44,446 bases of DNA, taken from DATARH01 sp038228485. GTDB taxonomy: Bacteria > Pseudomonadota > Alphaproteobacteria > ATCC43930 > CGMCC-115725. The notes under the pieces were generated by a model, which was not told the origin of the DNA, ran no database searches, and was given only the letters and a program-made list of their open reading frames with translations. The translations under genes and the position numbers were made by a program. The stretch lies in NCBI GenBank assembly GCA_038228485.1, contig JBBRPG010000007.1, positions 1 to 44,446 on the forward strand, given 5' to 3'. Within the stretch, counting starts at the first letter, position 1; each line of letters begins with the position of its first letter. This document shows positions 27,402 through 34,529 of this stretch, piece by piece.

Positions 27402-27440
27402 AGAAGCCCTTCCGAGACCGTGGTCGGCGGATCGGCAGCG

Positions 27441-27469
27441 ATAGAGGGCGTGTGCGCAGATGTTGTCAA
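27441..27469 (-). promoter_or_regulatory. Promoter of the hflK-hflC-DUF2065(-degP) operon
   Basis: On the - strand CTTGACA (TTGACA at 27469-27464) is followed by 17 bases and CTCTAT (27446-27441), close to the alphaproteobacterial housekeeping consensus CTTGAC-N17-CTATAT. The transcript would start near 27434, about 60 bases before hflK. The mrp gene diverges from the same 148-bp gap, where TTGTCA-N16-TTACAT is a weaker + strand candidate. Confidence 0.5.
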
Positions 27470-27522
27470 GTGTCGCCCACTTGCTTACATGCCCAGTTTC
27501 GCCCCGCCAGCAGGAGAACCCG

Positions 27523-28689
27523 ATGGCCGCCGTCACCGAGCGACAGATTCTCGACGCGCTGGGGCAGGTGCGCGACCCCGACAAGGGTGCCGACATCGTC
27601 GCGCTGAACATGGTCTCGGGGATTGTCGTCCGCGACGGCAATGTCGGCTTTGCCATCGAGGTCGAGCCGGAGCGCGGGCCGCGCCTGGAGCCGCTGCGCA
27701 AGGCGGCCGAGCAGGCGGTAGAGGCGCTGCCGGGGGTGCTGTCGGTGACCGCGGTGCTGACCGCCGAGGCGCAGGGACGCGGCCAGCCGCAGCGGCCGCC
27801 GCCGCACGGGCATGCCCACCCGCATGGACATGCTCCGGAGCAGGCCCCGGGGCCCGGCGCCGGCGCGGCCCAGGCCTCGCGGCGCGGCGCGGTGCCGGGG
27901 GTGGGCGCGATCATCGCCGTCGCCTCGGGCAAGGGCGGGGTGGGCAAATCGACTGTCGCCGTCAATTTGGCGCTGGCACTCAAGGCGATCGGCCTCAAGG
28001 TCGGGGTGCTCGATGCCGACATCTACGGCCCCTCGATGCCGCGGATGCTGGGGATCTCCGGCAAGCCGACAATGCTGGACGGCAAGACCCTGCTGCCGAT
28101 GGAGAATTACGGCATCAAATGCATGTCGATAGGGTTTCTCGTGCCCGAGGACACCGCGATGATCTGGCGCGGGCCGATGGTGATGAGCGCACTCAACCAG
28201 ATGCTCCGCGACGTCGCCTGGGCGCCGCTCGACATCATGGTCGTCGACCTGCCGCCCGGCACCGGCGACGCGCAGCTGACGATGGCGCAGCAGGTGCCGC
28301 TCGCCGGCGCGGTCATCGTCTCGACCCCGCAGGACATTGCGCTGATCGACGCGCGCCGGGGCCTCACCATGTTTCAGAAGGTCGACGTGCCGGTGCTCGG
28401 CATCATCGAGAACATGAGCTATTTCCTGTGCCCGCATTGCGGCGAGCGCAGCGAGGTCTTCAGCCACGGCGGCGCCCGGCGCGAGGCCGAGCGCCTGGGC
28501 TGCGACTTTCTCGGCGAGGTGCCGCTCGACCTGGCGATCCGCGAAACCTCGGACGAGGGGCGGCCGATCACCATGTCCGACCCCGGCTCGGCGCACGCCC
28601 AACTGTTCCGCGAGATCGCCGCGCAGGTGTGGGAGAAGGTCTCCGGCGACGGGATGCGGCGGGCGCCGCCGCGGATCGTGGTGGAGTAG
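27523..28689 (+). CDS. mrp: Mrp/ApbC-family Fe-S cluster carrier ATPase
   Basis: A 388-residue cytosolic P-loop ATPase that carries Fe-S clusters to target proteins. The N-terminal MIP18/DUF59 domain (about 1-85) is joined by a Pro/His-rich linker (HGHAHPHGHAPE) to the P-loop domain. Visible are the deviant Walker A GKGGVGKS, DADIYGPS, the VDLPPGTGDAQ switch, and the cluster-binding CPHC, with an IENMSYFLCPHCG context. ATG 27523 follows CAGGAGA; the longer open frame to 27460 has no ribosome site. It is divergent from hflK, and its stop lies one base from the end of the ParE-like toxin gene on the other strand. Confidence 0.93.
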   Translation: MAAVTERQILDALGQVRDPDKGADIVALNMVSGIVVRDGNVGFAIEVEPERGPRLEPLRKAAEQAVEALPGVLSVTAVLTAEAQGRGQPQRPPPHGHAHPHGHAPEQAPGPGAGAAQASRRGAVPGVGAIIAVASGKGGVGKSTVAVNLALALKAIGLKVGVLDADIYGPSMPRMLGISGKPTMLDGKTLLPMENYGIKCMSIGFLVPEDTAMIWRGPMVMSALNQMLRDVAWAPLDIMVVDLPPGTGDAQLTMAQQVPLAGAVIVSTPQDIALIDARRGLTMFQKVDVPVLGIIENMSYFLCPHCGERSEVFSHGGARREAERLGCDFLGEVPLDLAIRETSDEGRPITMSDPGSAHAQLFREIAAQVWEKVSGDGMRRAPPRIVVE

Positions 28690-28690
28690 C

Positions 28691-28957
28691 TCAGGGCCAA
28701 TTCTGCGCACCGTGATAGATGCGCAGGATTTCGACGGCTTGGACGACCCGATAGACAATTACGTACGGCGCCATCGTAATCTCACGTGTACCGGCAATAC
28801 GACCGGCTCGTCCAAGATTGGGAAATGTCTCCAGCGACATCGCGCGATCGTATAGCGCCCGTGTCACACGCAGTGCGGCGGTGGGGTTATCCCGCTTGAT
28901 ATATCGGGCGATGCTTTCGAGATCCTGAACCGCGGGCTCGGTCCATCGCACCAGCAT
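28691..28957 (-). CDS. parE: RelE/ParE-family toxin
   Basis: An 88-residue toxin of the ParE/RelE superfamily. It has the usual order: VRWTEPAVQDLESIARYIKRDNPTAALRV (two helices), then the NLGRAGRIAGTREITM hairpin carrying the G-x-x-G-T-R-E box, and IVYRVVQAVEILRIYHGAQNWP at the end. Members poison gyrase or cleave mRNA, and the ParE subgroup fits best. ATG 28957 shares one base with the stop of the upstream antitoxin (TGATG). An in-frame codon at 28990 lies inside the antitoxin and is rejected. Confidence 0.88.
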   Translation of the reverse strand: MLVRWTEPAVQDLESIARYIKRDNPTAALRVTRALYDRAMSLETFPNLGRAGRIAGTREITMAPYVIVYRVVQAVEILRIYHGAQNWP

Positions 28958-29181
28958 CAGGATGTCAAGATGCGCTCGATCCGCGCCCAAGCTTGGTCGG
29001 GGGCGACAAAATCGCCGCTTTCCGCCGCCTTTATGCCAAGCCGTACCGCCTCGGCAAAGCGGGCTTCCTCGTCGAGATAGCGAGCGATCGCCTGGGCCGC
29101 CAATCGATCGGGGGCGCAGCCTTCTCGCGCCGCGAGCTCGGCGAGCCGGGCTTCCTGCTCAGAGGTCAAGTGGACGTCCAT
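28957..29181 (-). CDS. parD: ParD-like antitoxin
   Basis: A 74-residue partner of the ParE toxin. It begins MDVHLTSEQEARLAELAAREG, followed by the DRLAAQAIARYLDEEARF helix pattern of ribbon-helix-helix/CopG antitoxins, and a C-terminal AVRLGIKAAESGDFVAP segment that typically wraps the toxin. The one-base overlap with parE couples their translation. It probably represses its own promoter in the 94-bp divergent gap to the VOC gene. No operator is obvious, and no strong ribosome site precedes the ATG. Confidence 0.85.
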   Translation of the reverse strand: MDVHLTSEQEARLAELAAREGCAPDRLAAQAIARYLDEEARFAEAVRLGIKAAESGDFVAPDQAWARIERILTS

Positions 29182-29275
29182 GACGTGAAGCTAATCCGTT
29201 GCCATCCGCTGTCAAGCGATGCCACCCGTACCGGCAGCGTGCTAATCTCTCGGCAAAATCGCAGGAGAGACCGCC

Positions 29276-30199
29276 ATGCTGCCGACCCCCGGCTTTCATC
29301 ACATCATGCTCAACGTGGTCGATCCCGATGCCGCGATCGGCTGGTACACACGGCAGTTCGGCTGCACCTCGAAGGGCGAATGGGCCGGCTATCCGGCGCT
29401 CCATTCCGACAACGACGTGATGGTGCTGTTCAACAAGGTCGACAAGCCGGCGCCGCAGCAGCCGCAAAGCGCGATCTGGCATTTCGGCTGGCATGTGCCC
29501 GATACGCAAAAGACCGTCGCCGAATTCAAGACCCGGCCCGGAGTAAAGATGCAGCCGCTCTACACCGAGGAAACCGGCGGCGAGGTCTTCGTCTCCAGCG
29601 ACACCTGGCCCAATATCGGCAACACGCTCGGCCGCACCAAGGCGCAAATCGCCGAGGCCAAGGCCCAGCACATCGAGCCGACCCGGGTCGGCGGCTTTGC
29701 CTATATGAAGGCGACCGAAGACACGCTGATCGAGATCGCCGGCAATCACGGGCAGGAGCGGTTCAACCACATCCATATGTGGCAGGAAGACCCGTTCTGC
29801 GCGCTCATCTGGTACCAGCGGCACCTCAACGCGCCGCTGCGCCCCGGCTATGACGGCACCTCGCTCACCGAGGACAACTGCAAGGTGCCGCGCCACCCCG
29901 ACCGCACCTGGCCGGCGCTAAAGCAGGAGGGCATGTTCCGCACCCCGCGCGCCGGGGTGGAGTTCGGCGACGTGTCGCTGATCTGGTACGCCAACCAGGG
30001 CGACAAGCCGCTGGTCAGCCCGCTGGGCCAGCTGCAGGACCATATCGGGCTCAGCGTCGGCGACCTCGACGCGTGGGTCGACAAATTGAAGGGCGAGGGC
30101 GTCAAGTTCCTCCGCGCGCCCTACACGCTCGGCGACACCCGCGCGGCGATGATTGAAGGCCCGAGCAAGGAGGCGATCGAACTGGTCGAGGTCAGGTAA
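29276..30199 (+). CDS. Two-domain VOC (glyoxalase/dioxygenase-fold) protein
   Basis: A 307-residue vicinal-oxygen-chelate protein with two repeats. The first is PGFHHIMLNVVDPDAAIGWYTRQFG (split here) with HFGWHVPD and a Glu near LIEIAGNHG. The second begins DHIGLSVGDLDAWVDKLKGEG and ends AAMIEGPSKEAIELVEV. His and Glu at the usual positions suggest a bound divalent metal. The reaction cannot be named: the family covers lyases, ring-cleaving dioxygenases and fosfomycin-type transferases. ATG 29276 follows AGGAGA. It is divergent from the parDE pair. Confidence 0.85.
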   Translation: MLPTPGFHHIMLNVVDPDAAIGWYTRQFGCTSKGEWAGYPALHSDNDVMVLFNKVDKPAPQQPQSAIWHFGWHVPDTQKTVAEFKTRPGVKMQPLYTEETGGEVFVSSDTWPNIGNTLGRTKAQIAEAKAQHIEPTRVGGFAYMKATEDTLIEIAGNHGQERFNHIHMWQEDPFCALIWYQRHLNAPLRPGYDGTSLTEDNCKVPRHPDRTWPALKQEGMFRTPRAGVEFGDVSLIWYANQGDKPLVSPLGQLQDHIGLSVGDLDAWVDKLKGEGVKFLRAPYTLGDTRAAMIEGPSKEAIELVEVR

Positions 30200-30211
30200 A
30201 TTCCACTGTCC

Positions 30212-30300
30212 TTGCCCGGAATTGATCCGGGCATGCACGTCTTTGCTGGCGACGCAACTCAGGAAATTAAGGCGTGGATGGCCGGGTCAAGCCCGGCCCC
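30212..30300. repeat. Two dispersed GC-rich hairpins after the VOC gene
   Basis: TGCCCGGA-ATTGA-TCCGGGCA (30213-30233) and GGCCGGG-TCAAG-CCCGGCC (30280-30298) are perfect stems. The second (GGATGGCCGGGTCAAGCCCG) is an intergenic element common in alphaproteobacteria. The first may terminate the VOC transcript, though without a T-run. Confidence 0.6.
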
Positions 30301-30546
30301 CCAGGGAGAGCGTCCGTGCGCCACCATGGGTAGAAGTGGTGCAGTGGAAAACAAAACCACTTGGTGCGTCACTCATTCTGCGAGGTTCATGCCGGCTAGA
30401 CCGCGGCACGATAGGCCGTGATCCGGCGCAGCGTCCAGGGAGTGTGCCCGTCCGTCCGCAGCGATGAGTTGAGGCGATCGGCGATTGCTCTAAGCGGGAA
30501 TCCTTCAGGCTAAGGGGTAGGGTCAGCCCACGTATGCAGGCCTTAG
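30301..30546. other. Gene-free junction between chromosome and accessory region
   Basis: No credible gene, tRNA or strong hairpin is seen here. The chromosomal VOC gene and repeats lie to the left, and the RepB-like gene of the accessory region ends at 30547. The left boundary of the second island is therefore expected in this stretch or just beside it, but no attachment core can be named from sequence alone. Confidence 0.4.
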
Positions 30547-31440
30547 TCAAGCCGCCGCTTGTAGATCGGCGATCTTCTGGAATTCAGCCAAAATGTCGGC
30601 ATAGTGTTGCGCCAGATGTCGAACGACGTGCGCGTTACCAAGCAGACGGGAGACGTACCCGATGGCTAGAACGAGATCGAGGTGATCCGATCCGTAGCCC
30701 TGTTCAATGAGCTTCAGTTCGCGATCGAGGTTCTCTGACTCGCGCTGCATCGTCGCGACCTGCTCTTCGGATAAGCCGCGCTGCCGTCGCTCTTTGCCCT
30801 CCACCAGCTGATCCACCGGCGTCGCAGCTACAAGCGACTTGGCGTAATTTAATGAGTACCGATTCATTGTGATCATCGCCTGCGCCGCCTCGATCTGTCG
30901 GATCGGCTTAAGGAAACGCAGTTCGGTAAAGACGTTCAGCGGCACATGCTTGTCGCGTAGAAGGTCGGCCACCTCGGCGCAAATGCCGATCAAAAGATTT
31001 CGCTTCATTCGGATGTTGCCGATGTTGACGTTGAGGGCGCGCGCCAGCCGCTCCTCCGAGGCCCCTTTCTTGATCGCATTCAGGATCATCTTGTGTTCCT
31101 GAATTGTCGCCATCCGACTGATGCGTTTATTGTACGTGTAGGCTTCGTCATCGACCGATATCAGGCAAACGACCTCGGTTTCTCCACGTTCGCGAAGGAT
31201 CTCGACGCGCAAATGCCCGTCGAGCAGATGAAAGCGATCGCGATCTTGCGCGTCCCGCGCGACCGCCGGTGGCTCGATGATCCCAACCTCCGCAATTGAG
31301 GCGGCGATCTGCGCGTATTTGACCGACTTGCGGGTCGCAGCGGAAATCTCCCGGAGCGGTGTTATCGCGGCAATGGGTATCCGGATGCTCGTCTCCTCGA
31401 AGCCGAGCTTTACGGGGATGGTTGGACGGCGCGCGTTCAT
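30547..31440 (-). CDS. RepB/ParB-like protein (RepB C-terminal domain type)
   Basis: A 297-residue ParB-superfamily DNA-binding protein, third in an ATGA-coupled operon. The ParB N-domain is recognisable as RIPIAAITPLREIS, KYAQIAASIAEVGIIEPPAVA and HLLDGHLRVEIL (the nucleotide-side box). An HTH follows (ERLARALNVNIGNIRMKRN). The second half, PLNVFTELRFLKPIRQIEAA and the charged ERRQRGLSEEQVATMQRE helix, fits the RepB-type C-terminal family of alphaproteobacteria. ATG 31440 overlaps the stop of the preceding ParB-like gene. No ParA/RepA ATPase is present, so ordinary plasmid partition seems unlikely. Confidence 0.8.
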   Translation of the reverse strand: MNARRPTIPVKLGFEETSIRIPIAAITPLREISAATRKSVKYAQIAASIAEVGIIEPPAVARDAQDRDRFHLLDGHLRVEILRERGETEVVCLISVDDEAYTYNKRISRMATIQEHKMILNAIKKGASEERLARALNVNIGNIRMKRNLLIGICAEVADLLRDKHVPLNVFTELRFLKPIRQIEAAQAMITMNRYSLNYAKSLVAATPVDQLVEGKERRQRGLSEEQVATMQRESENLDRELKLIEQGYGSDHLDLVLAIGYVSRLLGNAHVVRHLAQHYADILAEFQKIADLQAAA

Positions 31441-32330
31441 GCCGATGTCGCGCCGGTCAGTCGGACCGCGATATTCTCCGGCATAGTGTCGAGGCCCTCC
31501 GCCTTAAGCAGTGCCACAAACCGTGCATCGCGCGAGAGACGCCGCATTCCCTCCGTTATGAGCATCAACCGGTCCTTGGAGGCGTTGGCGCGGCGGATCA
31601 TGTCGCGCTTGCGTTCGGCGTCTTCCTGATAGGCGCGGACGAGCGCAGCAGAACTGACCTTCTCTGAGGACGACCGCGCTTCATTGGTTCTCAGTCCTTT
31701 ACCACGACGGCGGCGTGCTTCGACCAAACGTTTCGCCGCGAGCAGTTTCCTGCCGCGCAACAAGCCCGTCTCGTATGCCACCTGAAGAGCACGTTGAACC
31801 TGATGGTCTTCGGCCTCGGCGATCTCGACGGCGACACTGATCGGAAGGGTCCGCGATTCCACGGACCGTAGCAGGCGCTGTTCGCCCTTTTCAATCAGTC
31901 GCGCGACGCCGTGAACATATTCGGTTGACAGCCCGGTCTTGCGGGCGATCTGGGCGGCGGAGTACCCACGCTCGCGCATGCCGCTAATGTCCTGAAGCAA
32001 GTCGAAGGCGCTGTGTTGCCGGCGTGCGCAATTCTCGACCAGGCTCGCGATCAGGCAATCTTCCGGATCCGCGGACACGACCAGCGCCGGGATCTCGCTC
32101 TGGCCTAAAGCCTGATACGCTTCCAGCCGTCCCTGCCCGCAGACAAGATCATAAAAGGGGCCGCCGGCCTCAATACGCCGGGTCACGGTGATTGGCCGCT
32201 TGAGGCCGATTTGGGCGATATTCTCCACGATCTCCTTGAAGCCTCGCTTGTTGCGAATGCGCGGGTTCACGACGGTAATCCGGTCGAGCGGGACCCATTC
32301 GATCCGCTGAGCTGGTCGGGCGGCGCTCAT
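31437..32330 (-). CDS. ParB/Spo0J-like DNA-binding protein
   Basis: A 297-residue ParB-superfamily protein. N-domain: VPLDRITVVNPRIRNKRGF, IVENIAQIGLKRPITV, CGQGRLEAYQALG (ParB box II equivalent) and SLVENCARRQHSAFDLL, followed by an HTH (GYSAAQIARKTGLSTEYVHG). The C-terminal third is basic (LVEARRRRGKGLR). ATG 32330 overlaps the recombinase stop by ATGA. The frame continues upstream inside the recombinase as a shadow. Sitting directly behind a serine recombinase, it may be an accessory or directionality factor rather than a segregation protein; this is inference. Confidence 0.82.
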   Translation of the reverse strand: MSAARPAQRIEWVPLDRITVVNPRIRNKRGFKEIVENIAQIGLKRPITVTRRIEAGGPFYDLVCGQGRLEAYQALGQSEIPALVVSADPEDCLIASLVENCARRQHSAFDLLQDISGMRERGYSAAQIARKTGLSTEYVHGVARLIEKGEQRLLRSVESRTLPISVAVEIAEAEDHQVQRALQVAYETGLLRGRKLLAAKRLVEARRRRGKGLRTNEARSSSEKVSSAALVRAYQEDAERKRDMIRRANASKDRLMLITEGMRRLSRDARFVALLKAEGLDTMPENIAVRLTGATSA

Positions 32331-33934
32331 GCGGCCACCGGCCAAGACTGGCGCGCCGCCATTCGGTAGAACGCGTCGAGGGTTTCGAAGCGGTAGGCAT
32401 CCAGCGAGAGGCCATTGTACTCGGCCAATCGGAGCACGGCCTCCCGCATGTCGAGCCGAGGCAACAGGTAGTAATCGTGGGTGCCGATATTGCCGGTATC
32501 CATCCGGATGGCGACTGTCACATCGGGCTTTAAAGCCGTGTCTAGCCGGAGTTTCCACCGCAACGATCCTGCCGAAGTCTGAAGGCATCGAACGATGACA
32601 ATAGAGGCAGTGAATTCGTTGTTTATCGTGAGGAGGTCTGTGGCAGGGTCCTGCCGGACATTTCCACCGCCAGCTTCGATACCGGTGATCGCTTGAGCGA
32701 CCACCGCCGGATGCAGCTGCCGCAACTTCCGATTTATCTCAAGGTAGCGATAGTCCTGCCTGGGCACGAAGCCGACAAGGGCATACGCCCGCAGCAAGCT
32801 GCCGAACCTGGATCGGTAGGCGCCGCTCGATGGAGCGCCATCGACTTCATCAATGATCAGGCCCGACAGTATCCCGTGGCCGGCTAGGATGGTCCGTAGG
32901 CGGTCGAGCATCTGATCGTTCGTAAGGCGCTCGGAACGGGCGGCGATGATCGCCGCTGCGCGCTCGAAGACGGTCTTGTCAACGACCGGTGCAAACGCAT
33001 CGTCGGCGCGGACCCATTCCTGCGGCGAATTGCGGACATGCCGCTGCTTCAACTTGAAGGATGTCTGTGCCCAGACGTTGTTGCCGATATATTTTTCGTT
33101 GATGAGCAACTTATGGACGGTGCCGCGTGTCCAGGGACGGTCCAGATCGGTGCTCACGCCCTCTTCGTTGAGGTAGTCAGCGATCTCCCGCTCGCTGCGG
33201 CCTTGATTGACAAAGAGTCGGTAAATTTCCTGCACGACCTTTACCTCCCCGGCCGGTCCCGGCACGAGCACAACGCGATCCGTGGCGATGCTCTTTTGCT
33301 CGCCGCGCCCGAGCTCGCCCTTCGGCGAGCCGTGTTGATCAACAAGACAGCGCCGGAGACCGAACCCCGGCGCGCCGCCCTGCCGGAACCCCAGGCGGAT
33401 CAGGTTCGCTTGTCCGGCAAAAACCTTGACGGAGAGCTCACGGCTGTACTCGCCGGCCATGGCCCGCTTGACGGTCTTGATGATCGACGAACCGATACTT
33501 CCGTCGTTCTCGAACTGCTCGGCGCAATAATGGACCGCTACACCCGCGCGCCGGCAGCGCAGCTCATGGCTGGCTGCTTCGTCGGGGTCCTGAAAGCGGC
33601 CGAGGCGGCTGACATCGTAGACGAGAACGGCCTTGTAGTCGGCGCGCCCCTGTTCGATGTCGCTGAGCAGCTGCCGCAGCGCCGGCCGGCCTTCAAGATT
33701 GAGGCCGCTTTTTCCTTCGTCGGCATACGTCCGGATAATCTCGTAGGCGCGCTGATTAGCATAGCGGGCGATAGCCTCAAACTGATTGTCAGTCGAGTAT
33801 TGCTGATGCTCTGTCGACATACGGACGTATTGCGCCGCCCGCACCTTGGATGGCGGTGCTTGTCCACTGTCAGGCTCGCCCCACTTGATGACCATTAGCT
33901 GCACACGCCGAGCGGCGCAAAACCGCGCTTCCAT
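32327..33934 (-). CDS. Large serine recombinase
   Basis: A 535-residue site-specific recombinase. N-terminal resolvase domain (about 30-180): nucleophile Ser in AAQYVRMSTEHQQYS, then DEGKSGLNLEGRPALRQLL and VYDVSRLGRFQDPDEA with the conserved S-R-x-x-R box. The Recombinase domain begins PGFGLRR and includes FVNQGRSEREIADYLNEEGV and TVHKLLINEKYIGN. The C-terminal third lacks the usual zinc-ribbon cysteines, although a coiled-coil-like region and a YYLLPRLDM segment follow. ATG 33934 is used; Met14 (33895) is an alternative. It leads a three-gene coupled operon with two ParB-like genes and probably moves the island. Confidence 0.92.
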   Translation of the reverse strand: MEARFCAARRVQLMVIKWGEPDSGQAPPSKVRAAQYVRMSTEHQQYSTDNQFEAIARYANQRAYEIIRTYADEGKSGLNLEGRPALRQLLSDIEQGRADYKAVLVYDVSRLGRFQDPDEAASHELRCRRAGVAVHYCAEQFENDGSIGSSIIKTVKRAMAGEYSRELSVKVFAGQANLIRLGFRQGGAPGFGLRRCLVDQHGSPKGELGRGEQKSIATDRVVLVPGPAGEVKVVQEIYRLFVNQGRSEREIADYLNEEGVSTDLDRPWTRGTVHKLLINEKYIGNNVWAQTSFKLKQRHVRNSPQEWVRADDAFAPVVDKTVFERAAAIIAARSERLTNDQMLDRLRTILAGHGILSGLIIDEVDGAPSSGAYRSRFGSLLRAYALVGFVPRQDYRYLEINRKLRQLHPAVVAQAITGIEAGGGNVRQDPATDLLTINNEFTASIVIVRCLQTSAGSLRWKLRLDTALKPDVTVAIRMDTGNIGTHDYYLLPRLDMREAVLRLAEYNGLSLDAYRFETLDAFYRMAARQSWPVAA

Positions 33935-33959
33935 TCTCTAACTCGGAAGCGGCGGAAAC

Positions 33960-34337
33960 ATGTTTCCCAAAAGCGGCAGTAAAGTTCCGGGAGCCGGCGT
34001 AAGGCCAACCGAAGGCGACTATCTTCTCCAAATTCGAGAGGCGCTCCGCAGCGAACTTGGCGGCACCCGTGCGGCTACCAAAATGATCATGCGCTGGACG
34101 GGCACATCCGATCGCACCGCACGTAATTGGATGAGCGGCGCAGCAGGCCCGAGCGGCTACCATCTGATCTGTCTGGCACGAGAGTCCAATGCGGTACTGG
34201 CCGCCGTGCTGGCGATGAGCGGGCGTGCGGAGCTGGCCCTCTCCGCCGACGTTCACGCAGTGGAGGTCGCGCTCGCCAAAGCCGCGGGAGCGCTCCAAGT
34301 GCTAAAACGCCAGCACCTGCGGCGACCGCAACCTTGA
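33960..34337 (+). CDS. Small helix-turn-helix-like protein
   Basis: A 125-residue protein with a central segment resembling an HTH: GGTRAATKMIMRWTGTSDRTARNWM, then SGAAGPSGYHLICLARES. Similar small proteins with a W-T-G-x-S-x-R-T pattern occur in alphaproteobacterial mobile elements. The C-terminus is a likely helix ending in basic residues (QVLKRQHLRRPQP). ATG 33960 lies only 25 bases from the divergent recombinase start, so the two promoters must overlap the coding regions or one true start is internal. Probably a regulator of the recombinase operon; this is inference. Confidence 0.6.
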   Translation: MFPKSGSKVPGAGVRPTEGDYLLQIREALRSELGGTRAATKMIMRWTGTSDRTARNWMSGAAGPSGYHLICLARESNAVLAAVLAMSGRAELALSADVHAVEVALAKAAGALQVLKRQHLRRPQP

Positions 34338-34529
34338 CGGCCGTGGCCGCTCGCGGAGCGAGCACCTAGAGGGGCAATCCTTCACCGCTCATCGGGCAGA
34401 TGAGGAGGCACTCTGGCCGCGCTTCAGGCAGTGCGGCGGAGACTGTCATCGAGCTTCGCGGCCTGAAAACCCTAGGTTTGGTATCGAACGTCATACCTGT
34501 CACGCTCCCACGAACGGCTCCTTCTGGCG

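Noticed and set aside
30499..34384. Shared AATCCTTCA near 30,499 and about 34,376 as ends of the recombinase module
   Set aside because: Nine bases between two gaps of about 200 bases can match by chance, and no longer identity surrounds them.
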